DNA of 64,000 nt from Desulforhopalus vacuolatus (GTDB lineage Bacteria; Desulfobacterota; Desulfobulbia; Desulfobulbales; Desulfocapsaceae). How positions within the stretch are numbered: the first letter of the stretch is position 1; every line of letters starts with the position of its first letter. The notes below the pieces were generated by a model, which worked only from the letters and a program-made list of their open reading frames with translations, searched no databases and had not been told where the DNA came from. A program made the translations under genes and the position numbers. Positions 48,310 through 56,777 of this stretch are shown piece after piece. Location of the stretch: the NCBI RefSeq assembly GCF_016918505.1, contig NZ_JAFFPZ010000003.1, positions 124,001 to 188,000 of the forward strand, read 5' to 3'.

Positions 48310-48742
48310 TTTTTACAGAAAGAGACTTTAAGATCGAATCCAGGACGCCATTTATAAATTTTGGTGAGTCTTTACTGGCATATTTTTTCGCAATCTCAAC
48401 CGCTTCATTGATAGACACCTGTCCGGGTATATCCTCTCGATACACTATCTCATAGACAGCTACCCGCATGATATTGCGGTCTGTCGCGGCAAGACGGGCC
48501 AGCCGCCAGTTTTTCGCAGATGCCTCAATTTGCTGATCAATTTCAGCAAGGCGTGGACAAATTCCAGAAAGGAGTTCTTCCGTATACTTGCGTGCTTTTT
48601 TGTTTATCTTGAACAGAGCACAAAACAGGGGAAAACGCTCCGCGAGGTCACATCCGAAACCACCGTTCCCGGCAGTAAAGTCTTCCTGATAGAGAAATTG
48701 TACAGCGGTCTCTCGTGCGATACGCCGTGTTCCTGCAGCCAT
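48299..48742 (-). CDS. nusB: Transcription antitermination protein NusB
   Basis: Binds boxA RNA with S10 during rRNA antitermination. The 147-residue all-helical protein has RRIARETAVQFLYQEDF at the start and AVYEIVYREDIPGQVSINEAVEIAKKY, KFINGVLDSIL near the end. ATG at 48742. The final residues and stop codon (48299-48309) lie in the terminal repeat of the intergenic element copy B, so the C-terminus was probably set by that insertion. Downstream of ribH in the usual rib-nusB order. Confidence 0.94.
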   Translation of the reverse strand: MAAGTRRIARETAVQFLYQEDFTAGNGGFGCDLAERFPLFCALFKINKKARKYTEELLSGICPRLAEIDQQIEASAKNWRLARLAATDRNIMRVAVYEIVYREDIPGQVSINEAVEIAKKYASKDSPKFINGVLDSILKSLSVKRAL

Positions 48743-48770
48743 AATTTGATCCCATAAATAAATAAGAGGA

Positions 48771-48800
48771 AGGCCTGCCGGCTGGAATGCCGACAGGCCT
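48771..48800 (-). terminator. Hairpin between ribH and nusB
   Basis: AGGCCTGCCGGC and GCCGACAGGCCT form a 12-bp stem with one mismatch and a six-base loop. The minus strand continues TTCCTCTTATTTATTT, a T-rich but broken tract, so it may be a weak terminator or processing hairpin before nusB. Confidence 0.6.
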
Positions 48801-48860
48801 CATTAAACAACTTCATACCATTGCCGGATTTGCAGGATGCAGACATCAGAACACCTTGAC

Positions 48861-48903
48861 ACCCTCCCCGGCCTGAAGGGAGGGTATTCAGTTCAGAATA
48901 CCC
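48861..48903 (-). promoter_or_regulatory. Two mutually exclusive hairpins after ribH
   Basis: ACCCTCCC (48861-48868) can pair with GGGAGGGT (48878-48885), while GGGTATTC (48882-48889) can pair with GAATACCC (48896-48903). The two stems share GGGT, so only one can form at a time. A fragment TACCTTGAATA follows, resembling the end of the dispersed element. Confidence 0.5.
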
Positions 48904-48948
48904 TTCAGTGTACCTTGAATAACGCAAACTGAAAACCAGCCCATTTTC

Positions 48949-49416
48949 TCAATCAAGACCACTGATAAGGTTTGCCATTTCGATCGCTGCGGATGCTACA
49001 TCAGAACCTTTATTCCCGGCCTTGGTACCACTGCGTTCAATGGCCTGTTCAATCGTTTCTGTTGTGACCACACCGAACAAAACAGGAACGCCGGTAGCCA
49101 GGCTCACCTGGGCCAGGCCCTTGGATGTCTCATTGACTACGATATCGTAGTGCGAAGTTGCTCCACGGATGACAACTCCGAGCCCTATAATTGCATCATA
49201 CTTCCGAGACTCAGCCATCTTCTTTGCCAGTAATGGTAACTCAAAAGCCCCCGGGACATGGACAACATCAATGTCATCTCCTTCCGCACCGGAGCGCATC
49301 AGTGTATCAAGAGCCCCTTCAAGCAATTTTTCCACGATGAAAGAGTTAAAACGAGATACAACGATTGCGAACTTTTTACCATCCGCTTTCAAACCGCCTT
49401 CAATAAAATTTGCCAT
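48949..49416 (-). CDS. ribH: 6,7-dimethyl-8-ribityllumazine synthase
   Basis: Condenses the RibA- and RibB-derived precursors to lumazine, the penultimate riboflavin step. The 155-residue protein starts [20 protein letters not shown] and has [31 protein letters not shown] and [17 protein letters not shown] with the catalytic His. ATG at 49416 is preferred; a GTG three codons up is possible. A solo terminal hairpin of the dispersed element stands just upstream. Confidence 0.96.
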   Translation of the reverse strand: MANFIEGGLKADGKKFAIVVSRFNSFIVEKLLEGALDTLMRSGAEGDDIDVVHVPGAFELPLLAKKMAESRKYDAIIGLGVVIRGATSHYDIVVNETSKGLAQVSLATGVPVLFGVVTTETIEQAIERSGTKAGNKGSDVASAAIEMANLISGLD

Positions 49417-49437
49417 CTCAGTCACTTTTGTATTTAT

Positions 49438-49482
49438 GGGAACCTTGAATATGAACGAAATACAAGCTGTTTCAAGGGACCC
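49438..49482. repeat. Solo terminal hairpin of the dispersed element (copy F)
   Basis: A 45-bp segment that begins GGGAACCTTGAATATGAACG and ends TTTCAAGGGACCC. It equals the right-end unit of the larger copies and is itself an imperfect inverted repeat. It lies between ribBA and ribH. Confidence 0.75.
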
Positions 49483-49509
49483 TTATGGTATCTTGATTTG
49501 CAGAACATT

Positions 49510-50718
49510 TCACTTACACATCTTCAGAATATGTCCCATACGGTCTCTTTTCGTAGCAAGGTAACGTTCATTCTCCTTACCCGGTTTTATCTCTATCGGC
49601 ACTCTTTCAACAACTTCAAGTCCGTATCCTTCAAGACCAATGATTTTTTTAGGATTATTGGTCAAAATTGCCATCTTCCGAACTCCAAGATCGCGCAAAA
49701 TCTGTGCCCCTATCCCGTAATCTCTGAGATCCGCCTTAAAACCAAGACGATGATTCGCCTCTACGGTATCAAGCCCTTCATCCTGCAGCTTGTATGCCTT
49801 GAGCTTATTTATCAACCCGATTCCACGACCCTCCTGACGCATATAAAGAACAACTCCGCATCCTTCTTCGTCAATACGTTTCATGGCTGCATGCAACTGC
49901 TCTCCGCAGTCACAGCGGGCAGAATCAAATACGTCACCGGTAAGACATTCAGAATGCACCCGGACGAGAACGGTCTCCTGAGATTTAATATCACCCTTCA
50001 CAAGGGCTATATGCTCAAGATTATCTACACTGTTACTGTAGGCAATAGCGCGAAACTCTCCGGCATGATTCGTGGGAATACGTGCCTCTGCAGCACGCTG
50101 CACGAGACGCTCTTTGTGCATGCGATACTCAATAAGATCAGCAACAGTAACAATTTTTATATCGTGCTCTTTAGAGAACTCCTCGAGATCCGGCATACGC
50201 GCCATATCTCCATCCTCTTTCATGATCTCACAGATAACGCTTGCAGGACGCATCCCGGCAAGCCGACAGAGATCCACCGAACCTTCCGTCTGACCTGTCC
50301 GCACCAGCACACCGCCATTCTTTGCCCGCAGGGGAAAGACATGGCCCGGAGAAACAATATCCCGCGGGTTGACATCCGGAGAACTTGCGACTTTAATAGT
50401 TTTTGCCCGATCTGCGGCAGAAATTCCTGTAGTCACACCATCTTTTGCCTCAATTGAGACAGTAAAACCAGTGCCGAAGCGACAGGTATTTTCAGCGACC
50501 ATCATCGGGAGTTTAAGCCCATCAATAAGCTCACCGCTCATCGGCAGGCAGATCAGGCCACGTCCATAACGGGCCATGAAATTGATTGCCTCCGGGGTCA
50601 CAGCCTCGGCGGCCATCGTCAGGTCGCCTTCATTTTCTCTGTCTTCATCATCAACCAGAATGATCATCTTTCCGGCCCTGATATCTTCAATTGCCTCTTC
50701 AATAGAACTGACAGCCAT
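49510..50718 (-). CDS. ribBA: Bifunctional 3,4-dihydroxy-2-butanone 4-phosphate synthase / GTP cyclohydrolase II
   Basis: Supplies both precursors of riboflavin. The 402-residue protein has RibB at about 1-200 ([33 protein letters not shown]) and RibA at about 205-402 with [21 protein letters not shown], where three Cys bind zinc, and [18 protein letters not shown]. Both sets of catalytic motifs look intact. ATG at 50718. It follows ribE by 72 bp. Confidence 0.97.
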   Translation of the reverse strand: MAVSSIEEAIEDIRAGKMIILVDDEDRENEGDLTMAAEAVTPEAINFMARYGRGLICLPMSGELIDGLKLPMMVAENTCRFGTGFTVSIEAKDGVTTGISAADRAKTIKVASSPDVNPRDIVSPGHVFPLRAKNGGVLVRTGQTEGSVDLCRLAGMRPASVICEIMKEDGDMARMPDLEEFSKEHDIKIVTVADLIEYRMHKERLVQRAAEARIPTNHAGEFRAIAYSNSVDNLEHIALVKGDIKSQETVLVRVHSECLTGDVFDSARCDCGEQLHAAMKRIDEEGCGVVLYMRQEGRGIGLINKLKAYKLQDEGLDTVEANHRLGFKADLRDYGIGAQILRDLGVRKMAILTNNPKKIIGLEGYGLEVVERVPIEIKPGKENERYLATKRDRMGHILKMCK

Positions 50719-50789
50719 AAACTTGCCTCATTATTTTTTGTTACACAGCAACAGACAACGTTTCTTCATACCGTTTTTTTACAGGAACC

Positions 50790-51443
50790 TTATATGAATC
50801 CGTTCTCTGCCAGGAAAGTGCCGTTCAGTCCACTTGTCTGCAAACTGTCGTCTCCTTTCGGCAACAGTAATTTTTCTACATATTTGCCAATAAGATCAAC
50901 TTCGATATTCACCCTGCTCCCCGCTTTCATTCGCCCGAGGGCAGTCAATTTCAAGGTATGCGGAATAATAGAGACGGAGAATCCATTTGCATCACAACTG
51001 TTCACCGTCAAGCTGATACCATCAATTGCCACAGATCCTTTTTCAATGATATAACGAGTCTGCTCAACCGGGACAATGAAATGGAAGACGGTATAGTCTC
51101 CCTCCCGTTGAATAGAGCTCACAGTGGCAGTACAGTCAATATGTCCGGACACGAGATGTCCGCCAAGTCGATCGGCAAGACGCAGGGCCCGCTCCAGATT
51201 GAGCCGCTGTCCCGGCATAAATTTGCCAAGGGTTGTCCGGGAAAGAGTCTCGGGAGAGACATCGGCACAAAAGCAACGCCCTTTGATATCGTATGCCGTC
51301 AGACAAACCCCATTCACAGCAATAGATTCGCCCTCTTCAGGTTTATCCAGATCAAATCCGGCTTCCACCTCAAAAGCAACGCCGCCGCCCACCTTTCGCC
51401 GCCCTGTAAGGCGTCCTTCTCCTGCTATAATTCCAGTAAACAC
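50790..51443 (-). CDS. ribE: Riboflavin synthase alpha chain
   Basis: Dismutates two lumazines to riboflavin. The 217-residue protein is two lumazine-binding barrels: the first from MFTGIIAGEGRLTG, the second with GHLVSGHIDCTATVSSI and GISLTVNSCDANGFSVSIIPHTL. The start is GTG at 51443 behind GAGG; the MFTGI N-terminus is near invariant. It begins the ribE-ribBA-ribH-nusB run; no FMN riboswitch is seen in the 20-bp gap upstream. Confidence 0.96.
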   Translation of the reverse strand: MFTGIIAGEGRLTGRRKVGGGVAFEVEAGFDLDKPEEGESIAVNGVCLTAYDIKGRCFCADVSPETLSRTTLGKFMPGQRLNLERALRLADRLGGHLVSGHIDCTATVSSIQREGDYTVFHFIVPVEQTRYIIEKGSVAIDGISLTVNSCDANGFSVSIIPHTLKLTALGRMKAGSRVNIEVDLIGKYVEKLLLPKGDDSLQTSGLNGTFLAENGFI

Positions 51444-51464
51444 GGAAGACCTCGACGGTTCAGA

Positions 51465-52064
51465 CTAGGACAGTACCTTTTCGGCTTTTTCTTCAAACCT
51501 TTTGGAGTATCCCTTGTGTTTAAAATTACTGTGGATGGATGCAATGACACGATAGGTATCCGCAGCCTCCTCCTTCTCCCCCGCCAGCAGATGAATATCC
51601 GCGATACGTTCCATAATTACCACAACTCCCTGGACGTTGCGATTATCTTCATGAAAATCCAGGATAGTAAAACTATCCTCCAGCGCTTTGCTGTAATTTT
51701 CCAGTCCGAGCCAGGCATCGATGCGTTTATCAAGGACAGCAATAAGACTCATGCGGTCGCCAGCCTCATCACAGATGTCCCGTACCCGCTGATAATGTTT
51801 CAGCGCGCCCTCATAATCCTTTTTCTCAAGACACAGGTGTCCGAGCTGATTTGAGGCATTGGCGATACCACTCTTGTTCTCTTTCTCCTCAAAGGAAAGC
51901 AGCGCATTATGCAGTGCAGCCGCAGCCTGACCAAAATTCCCGTTCTCAAGCAAACGTTTCCCTTCCTCATATTCCTTCTGTTCCGGAGTATTCGGGGGAG
52001 TTTTGTTTTCAACGAAATTCGGCATCTTTTTTATATTACTCAGGGGTTGAATAGTCCCACTCAT
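51465..52064 (-). CDS. TPR-repeat protein, coupled to a HEAT-like zinc protein
   Basis: A 199-residue cytosolic protein of unknown function. After a Pro-rich, polar N-terminus it has at least four TPR-like helix pairs from about residue 30 ([80 protein letters not shown]). The start overlaps the stop of the upstream gene as ATGA, so the two are translationally coupled and their products probably work together. No signal peptide or membrane helix. Confidence 0.85.
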   Translation of the reverse strand: MSGTIQPLSNIKKMPNFVENKTPPNTPEQKEYEEGKRLLENGNFGQAAAALHNALLSFEEKENKSGIANASNQLGHLCLEKKDYEGALKHYQRVRDICDEAGDRMSLIAVLDKRIDAWLGLENYSKALEDSFTILDFHEDNRNVQGVVVIMERIADIHLLAGEKEEAADTYRVIASIHSNFKHKGYSKRFEEKAEKVLS

Positions 52065-53197
52065 TTATCTAATCCTCCACGTATTTTCTGAATTGCGTTT
52101 TGTGCTTCCACAGCGACAGTAGACGTAATCATCTTTCCCTCGCGACAGAAGACAAAAGTTTCTTTATCCTCACTGCACTCCATGAGCTGCATGGTTGCTT
52201 CACTCGCCTTGAGGTTCCCGAGCAGGCGGGCCATCTGGCCCCGAATCTGCACATCCGGATGTTTAAGGAAATGAAATACCGTGAAAAAAGGCGTGTCGCG
52301 CACGAGGTCAGGCCGCATTTCGGCTACTTCGCACAGTGCCCAGACAGCCTGATTGCGGGTTGAATCCTCAGTAACATAGTTGAGCAGGTAGCGGGTAAAA
52401 GGACCAAAGATATCAGGTCGTTTCGAAATGATGAAGCCTATAGTCTCCAACATACCCCATGGAGTTGCAGCAGAGTCCGAACATGACTCAAACAAACGGT
52501 GAAGGAATGTGGAAACACTGCCCGGATCCCTCGTTGAAACCCGGGCACAAACACAGCCGATCATCCACGCCGTATGCCACCGATTATTTTCATCCGCATC
52601 ATAAAGCAGGCGCTGCATCAGGCGAAGCGTTTTTTTATCATCAAAGCAAAGAGCAACAAGAGTATCCTCATCTTCAGCTTCAACCAGCTCTTTCACCTCA
52701 CGTTTATTTGTCTTCCGGCGAACATGTCCTTTTTCAACGGCCGGCTCCATTTCCGGAAGATGCTGTTTGGGGGAATCCCCGGCTGCAGTACTTAGAGTTG
52801 CCTCTTTTTTACCCTTCACACTTTCAACGATTTCCTGAATCTCAGTATGCAGACGAATAAAATAGAGGACACCTTTTGCCGCGTGGCCTTCAACATTCCC
52901 TTTGGCGAAGACTTCATGCCGGGGCTGATCATAATTCTCAATACGTCCAGTGAGATAATCATCCTCCGGCATCAACTCCCACGCCAGATCGGAATTGTTT
53001 CCGCAGGCGTAAAGAAGAGTCTCAACAATTGCAGCCCCAACGTTGTGACCGGTAACATCACAACTGTAGACAGCACCACATTGACAACGTCCCACAGGAA
53101 ACTCAGTCATTCTGCGTTCCGGAGCATCGGTTGGTCTGCCGACATCGGATCCGCAAAATGGGCACCAGGGGCGTACGGTTTCGTGCTTATTAGCCAT
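52061..53197 (-). CDS. Zinc-ribbon plus HEAT-like repeat protein (DVU0298-type)
   Basis: A 378-residue protein without assigned function. The N-terminus has CPFCG at 12-16 and CQCG near 38-41, a likely zinc ribbon. A charged linker (about 120-170) leads to HEAT-like helical repeats ([20 protein letters not shown]-type, here [70 protein letters not shown]). The build resembles the DVU0298 proteins I recall from sulfate reducers; that link is from memory. It is the first gene of a coupled pair with the TPR gene. ATG at 53197. Confidence 0.75.
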   Translation of the reverse strand: MANKHETVRPWCPFCGSDVGRPTDAPERRMTEFPVGRCQCGAVYSCDVTGHNVGAAIVETLLYACGNNSDLAWELMPEDDYLTGRIENYDQPRHEVFAKGNVEGHAAKGVLYFIRLHTEIQEIVESVKGKKEATLSTAAGDSPKQHLPEMEPAVEKGHVRRKTNKREVKELVEAEDEDTLVALCFDDKKTLRLMQRLLYDADENNRWHTAWMIGCVCARVSTRDPGSVSTFLHRLFESCSDSAATPWGMLETIGFIISKRPDIFGPFTRYLLNYVTEDSTRNQAVWALCEVAEMRPDLVRDTPFFTVFHFLKHPDVQIRGQMARLLGNLKASEATMQLMECSEDKETFVFCREGKMITSTVAVEAQNAIQKIRGGLDK

Positions 53198-53224
53198 AAG
53201 AAGAAAACTGCCCTATATGTTTAT

Positions 53225-53383
53225 GGGAGCATCAAAGAACCAGTTTTTCGCCCATCTTCTTCGCTGCAGTCAAAAATTTACCCTCGGAGGGAAACGCCAG
53301 ACTCCGATATCAAAGTTACAGGCGGGTAAATTTCCTTCTGCACTTCGCAATATGAACGAAATACAAGGTTCTTCAAGGTACCC
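53225..53383 (+). repeat. Dispersed TIR element, copy C (159 bp, short form)
   Basis: Begins GGGAGCATCAAAGAACC and ends GGTTCTTCAAGGTACCC, near-perfect inverted ends. The interior includes TTTTTCGCCCATCTTCTTCG, CAGACTCCGATATCAAA and GTAAATTTCCTTCTG, shared with the other copies. Confidence 0.88.
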
Positions 53384-53394
53384 TTTTATTGTTT

Positions 53395-53642
53395 GGGAAC
53401 CTTGAAGAACCACTCTTTCGCCCATCTTCTGCGGTACAAAAAAAAATTTATCCTCCGACAAAGCGAGGAACGAGACGTCGAGATATCAATAACACCGGTG
53501 ATGAACAGTAAGCCGGTAGAAGAACCTTCACGAAATTCTTTTCAAAAAAACACGAAAATAATTTCCAAGGTACTCATATCCCTGCGGTAAATTTCCTTCT
53601 GTGCCTCGAACATGAACGAATGCAGACTGTTTCAAGGGCCCC
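53395..53642 (+). repeat. Dispersed TIR element, copy D (248 bp, long form)
   Basis: Begins GGGAACCTTGAAGAACC and ends TTTCAAGGGCCCC. It shares both ends with copy C but has about 90 bp more in the middle, including CACGAAAATAATTTCCAAGG, which is also found in copy E near 62280. Confidence 0.85.
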
Positions 53643-53667
53643 TTATGTTTATGCTTTTTTGCTGATA

Positions 53668-54297
53668 TTATGAAATTTTTTCTTCAAGTTTCTCGACAAA
53701 ATTCGGATCAACCGAATACCCAAGATCCTTTGCCTTAAGCATGTGATTTTTTGAATCTTCATACTTTTCAACAAAGTACAGTGCTACAGCAAGATTGTTA
53801 TGTCCAAGGGGGGAATCCGGTTCCAGGTTAAGAGCCTTGCGGGCCGCCTCTACTGCACGCTCATCTTCACCCTTCATCGTAAGAATGGAGGTAAGATTGA
53901 TCCATGTGCTGGCCAGTTTTGGGTTAAATTGAACAGCCTTGTTATAGGCTTCGAGGGCTTTCTCCAGCTCATTGCGCTGTTGCCAGATAAGGCCAAGGTT
54001 GGCGTGAGCCTGAGCATTTTCAGGTTGAATCCCCACAGCCTGCTCATTCAGTTTCTGTGCTTTGTCAATCTCCCCCATACCGAAATAAATGGCCCCAAGG
54101 TTAATCATTGCCTCCGTACACAGATCATCAATTTCTATAGTACGCTTCAAAGCAGTAACAGCCTCTTCCATCCGCCCGGCCTTCATATAAACCAGTCCAA
54201 GATGCTGAAATGCCATCACATTATCGGGGTGTTCCTTGCACTTTTTTTCAAGTTCCGCGATTACTGCCACCAGGTCTTCTTTCAACTCATCTGTCAT
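53668..54297 (-). CDS. TPR-repeat protein
   Basis: A 209-residue protein made almost wholly of TPR units: VMAFQHLGLVYMKAGRMEEA, EAMINLGAIYFGMGEIDKAQ, AQAHANLGLIWQQRNELEKA, ASTWINLTSILTMKGEDERA and LGHNNLAVALYFVEKYEDSK, each with the usual small and large positions of the 34-residue motif. No signal peptide, so cytosolic. Likely a protein-interaction scaffold; partner unknown. ATG at 54297. Between ribF and the repeat-rich spacer. Confidence 0.88.
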   Translation of the reverse strand: MTDELKEDLVAVIAELEKKCKEHPDNVMAFQHLGLVYMKAGRMEEAVTALKRTIEIDDLCTEAMINLGAIYFGMGEIDKAQKLNEQAVGIQPENAQAHANLGLIWQQRNELEKALEAYNKAVQFNPKLASTWINLTSILTMKGEDERAVEAARKALNLEPDSPLGHNNLAVALYFVEKYEDSKNHMLKAKDLGYSVDPNFVEKLEEKIS

Positions 54298-54435
54298 AAC
54301 ATTCCTTATAGGTTACCCCTGCGACCTGAGGTCATTCAGGATTTTTCCAAAGAAAACCGACACAAAAAGAATCGGCAAAGAGGGTTTTACTATAGACATA
54401 ACTCACAGAGTTGCAACATGAAATCCCTGCAGGTT

Positions 54436-55368
54436 TCAGGCCCTGCAGGCGAGGATACGTTTTGCCTCCTTTACATCTGCACTAATTTGCGTGCGCAGGG
54501 CATCAATTGACTCAAAACGAACCTCCCCCCGCAGGTACTCTAACAGGCTGATAATGATCTCTTCTCCGTAGATATCATCCTTAAAATCAAAGATAAAAGT
54601 CTCAGCGACAAGCAGGCCTTCTCTAAACGTTGGATTCCGACCGATATTCGCCACTCCGCCATACTCCCTGCCGCGCAACAGTACCCGACAGGCATATACA
54701 CCGTAGCGAGGAACCAGTTCCTCGCCGCTGAACTGGAGGTTGGCCGTTGGAAACCCAATCTCCGCCCCGCCGCGATTCTGCCCTCTCTGTACCTTTCCCC
54801 TTATCTGCCAGGGTCTGCCGAGCAATTCTCTGGTGAGATCAATACGCCCATCGGCGACCAGTTCCCGGATACGCGTGGAACTCACAGGTTGTCCATAGAG
54901 TTGAAACGGAGGAACAACATTCACTGCAAATCCATACTGTTTTCCCTGCTCCCGCAGAAAATTGATATCGCCGGATCGCCCCCTCCCAAAGGCGTAGTCA
55001 TAACCGACCACCAGCTCTTTCACCCCGAGTTTGTCAACGAGTATTTTCTGAACAAACTCATCTGCTCCGGTAGCTGCAAACTCTCGTGTAAAGGGAATGA
55101 GAATAAGAATTTCAATCCCGGTACCTTCAATCAGTTCAATCTTTCGCTGCATCGTCGAAATCCGCTTTACTCCGTCCGGACGCAAGACCTCCAGAGGATG
55201 CGGGTCAAAGGTTATGGCAATACTGGTCCCACCGCAGCGGGCGGCCAGTTCGATTACACGTGAAAAAAGCTTGCGGTGCCCGAGATGAACACCATCGAAG
55301 TTGCCTATGGTTACACAGGCACAGTGAATATTATGAGGTATCTCATTGAGACTGCGAATTATCTGCAT
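54436..55368 (-). CDS. ribF: Bifunctional riboflavin kinase / FAD synthetase
   Basis: Converts riboflavin to FMN and then FAD. The 310-residue protein has the N-terminal adenylyltransferase domain with VTIGNFDGVHLGHRKLF and GYDYAFGRGRSGD, then STRIRELVADG, and the C-terminal kinase domain with GRPWQIRGKVQRGQ and GFPTANLQ. ATG at 55368 follows AAAGGAATT. It feeds the flavoproteins of the window and lies divergently from tRNA-Leu. Confidence 0.96.
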   Translation of the reverse strand: MQIIRSLNEIPHNIHCACVTIGNFDGVHLGHRKLFSRVIELAARCGGTSIAITFDPHPLEVLRPDGVKRISTMQRKIELIEGTGIEILILIPFTREFAATGADEFVQKILVDKLGVKELVVGYDYAFGRGRSGDINFLREQGKQYGFAVNVVPPFQLYGQPVSSTRIRELVADGRIDLTRELLGRPWQIRGKVQRGQNRGGAEIGFPTANLQFSGEELVPRYGVYACRVLLRGREYGGVANIGRNPTFREGLLVAETFIFDFKDDIYGEEIIISLLEYLRGEVRFESIDALRTQISADVKEAKRILACRA

Positions 55369-55428
55369 GCAGTAAATTCCTTTTTCTGCTTTTTAATCTG
55401 GTTATCACAATTTAGTATCAAGAAACTC

Positions 55429-55457
55429 TTGACAAGGGCCGACATTTTTAGCATATT
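55429..55457 (+). promoter_or_regulatory. Promoter of tRNA-Leu
   Basis: TTGACA (55429-55434), 17-base spacer and CATATT (55452-55457), about 10 bases before the tRNA start. The -35 box is consensus; the -10 box is moderate. Confidence 0.65.
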
Positions 55458-55468
55458 GTCAGCTCGTT

Positions 55469-55555
55469 GCCGAAGTGGCGGAATTGGTAGACGCGCCAGG
55501 TTCAGGGTCTGGTGGGGGTATCCTCATGGAAGTTCGAGTCTTCTCTTCGGCACCA
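55469..55555 (+). tRNA. trnL: tRNA-Leu (anticodon CAG)
   Basis: An 87-nt class II tRNA: acceptor GCCGAAG/CTTCGGC, D-loop with GGAATTGGTAGACG, anticodon loop TTCAGGG (anticodon CAG), long variable arm, GTTCGAGTC T-loop and encoded CCA. Followed by its own terminator. Confidence 0.96.
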
Positions 55556-55565
55556 AAAAATAATC

Positions 55566-55602
55566 AAGGCTTTATCTCCTGTACGCAGTGAGATAAAGCC
55601 TT
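55566..55602 (+). terminator. Terminator after tRNA-Leu
   Basis: AAGGCTTTATCTC (55566-55578) pairs perfectly with GAGATAAAGCCTT (55590-55602), followed by TTTTTTG on the plus strand. Confidence 0.93.
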
Positions 55603-55606
55603 TTTT

Positions 55607-55963
55607 GTTTTCTTTTTTTGTAGTTTGACTCATCGTGCTCTCCTCGCAGACTCTTTCCTTGTTCCAGCTGTCAGAATGTCCCAAATAATGGCCGAATACC
55701 TTAACATCATCACCAGTTAAAAAGCAATTCCCACACCGGGAAGAGAGAAGAATAACTTCAGGGAACCTCTGCGGCACTTCGCCTTGCGCTTCTCTTTTCC
55801 GCTGCTGCGCCACAGGCAACCAGCCCGTCCTCTTTTTACCCGTTTTCAATGAAGTGTCCATCTGGTATATTTTTCTGTGAATTGACGAGATTTCCTGCCT
55901 GAACTCAGGTGCATTGTCAGTGGTTAAATGCACTCTCCAGACTCTGTAAACGCTTCCAACAAA
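55607..55963. other. Spacer between tRNA-Leu and the AbrB-like gene
   Basis: About 360 bp. An open frame on the minus strand crosses it and reads into the tRNA; part of it (TTDNAPEFRQE) vaguely recalls a transposase DDE segment, but there is no binding site, start or further domain. I see no inverted ends or target repeats that would confirm a mobile element next to the tRNA. Confidence 0.4.
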
Positions 55964-56476
55964 ATGAGAAAACCAAAGACCATGGAACGATATTTTTTCA
56001 TCATCATCGCCGGTGTTATCGGCGGGATGCTCGCTAACAGGTTCCACATCCCCGGTGGTGCCGTGGTTGGTGCCATGCTCTGTTCCGGAATGACATCCCT
56101 GCTCTTTTCAGGCGTCGGGATTTCACCACGAGTCGGTCTGGCCGTACAGATCATGCTCGGGGTATTTCTCGGAATGACCTTCGACCGCTCCTTTTTTACC
56201 GTGGCAGCCAAAGCTCTGCCCCTGGCCATCCTCAGTACCCTCTGCCTGCTCGGCATTTCGATAACGATGGCGTGGCTGGCAAGCAGGCTGGGGATTATCG
56301 ATTTCAGCACAGCTCTCTTTGGCTTTTCTCCCGGCGGCATGTCCGGCATGGCAGTCCTCGCCCAGACCGAAGGCCACAACGCGGCGCTGGTCGCCTTCCT
56401 CCACATGTTCCGTGTGTTTACCCTCTTTCTGGTGGTACCATTGCTGGCGAAGATTTTTATGCACTGGCGAATGTAA
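55964..56476 (+). CDS. AbrB-type membrane protein, single-repeat form
   Basis: A 170-residue inner-membrane protein with about five hydrophobic segments (FFIIIAGVIGGMLA, GLAVQIMLGVFLGM, ALPLAILSTLCLLGISITM, AFLHMFRVFTLFLVVPLLA). It carries FGFSPGGMSGMAVLAQTEGHNAALV-type sequence (SPGGMSGMA), a hallmark of the AbrB/COG3180 family, whose usual members have two such repeats (about 350 residues). This is one repeat. The start is uncertain: ATGs at 55928, 55964 and 55982 all lack good binding sites. Substrate unknown; it faces the acnB-tcuB-tcuA group tail to tail. Confidence 0.72.
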   Translation: MRKPKTMERYFFIIIAGVIGGMLANRFHIPGGAVVGAMLCSGMTSLLFSGVGISPRVGLAVQIMLGVFLGMTFDRSFFTVAAKALPLAILSTLCLLGISITMAWLASRLGIIDFSTALFGFSPGGMSGMAVLAQTEGHNAALVAFLHMFRVFTLFLVVPLLAKIFMHWRM

Positions 56477-56503
56477 TTCCCCGCCAGCCCATATCATAAA
56501 AAA

Positions 56504-56530
56504 GGCCGGCCTTCATGTAGAAGGCCAGCC
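56504..56530 (-). terminator. Terminator of the acnB group
   Basis: GGCCGGCCTTC (56504-56514) and GAAGGCCAGCC (56520-56530) form an 11-bp stem with one mismatch. The minus strand continues with six T, so it ends acnB transcription; on the plus strand it lies just after the AbrB-like gene but lacks a T-run. Confidence 0.82.
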
Positions 56531-56540
56531 GGAAAAAGCT

Positions 56541-56777
56541 TCAGGGCAGCTGGAATAACCAGTCATACCAGTCACATTTTTTATTGATCAGAGAACACGA
56601 CTGCGTACACATCTTTTTTTAATTTTTTTTGCCTTTATTCGCATGTTTAGAGCTTTCCTTTGGCAAAAAGTTTTTCGCTGTTCCGTCTTTTGCTTTTCCC
56701 TGTCTCCCGTCTCCTGTCTCCTGTCTCCCTTTTCCCATCCCTGCCTTTGAATCTACCAATACAAAATGTAAATGGTA
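56541..56777. other. Spacer with four 7-bp tandem repeats
   Basis: Non-coding. At 56701-56728 lies TGTCTCC, CGTCTCC, TGTCTCC, TGTCTCC in tandem. GAATAACCAGTC near 56552 equals part of the left end of dispersed-element copy B and may be a relic. Nothing else recognised. Confidence 0.6.

Larger units (their letters stand above)
53198..53667. other. Spacer occupied by two copies of the dispersed element
   Basis: The 470-bp gap between the TPR gene at 53668 and the HEAT-like gene holds almost only repeat DNA: copy C at 53225-53383 and copy D at 53395-53642, in the same orientation 11 bp apart. Open frames here derive from the repeats and carry no family resemblance. Confidence 0.8.

Noticed and set aside
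50719-51464. Possible FMN riboswitch in front of the rib genes
   Set aside because: The gaps upstream of ribE (about 20 bp) and ribBA (72 bp) are too short, and none of the conserved RFN-element boxes is present.
55502-56047. 181-codon minus-strand frame containing TTDNAPEFRQE, considered as transposase remnant next to tRNA-Leu
   Set aside because: It reads into the tRNA gene and its terminator, lacks a start signal, and shows no further DDE motifs or inverted ends.
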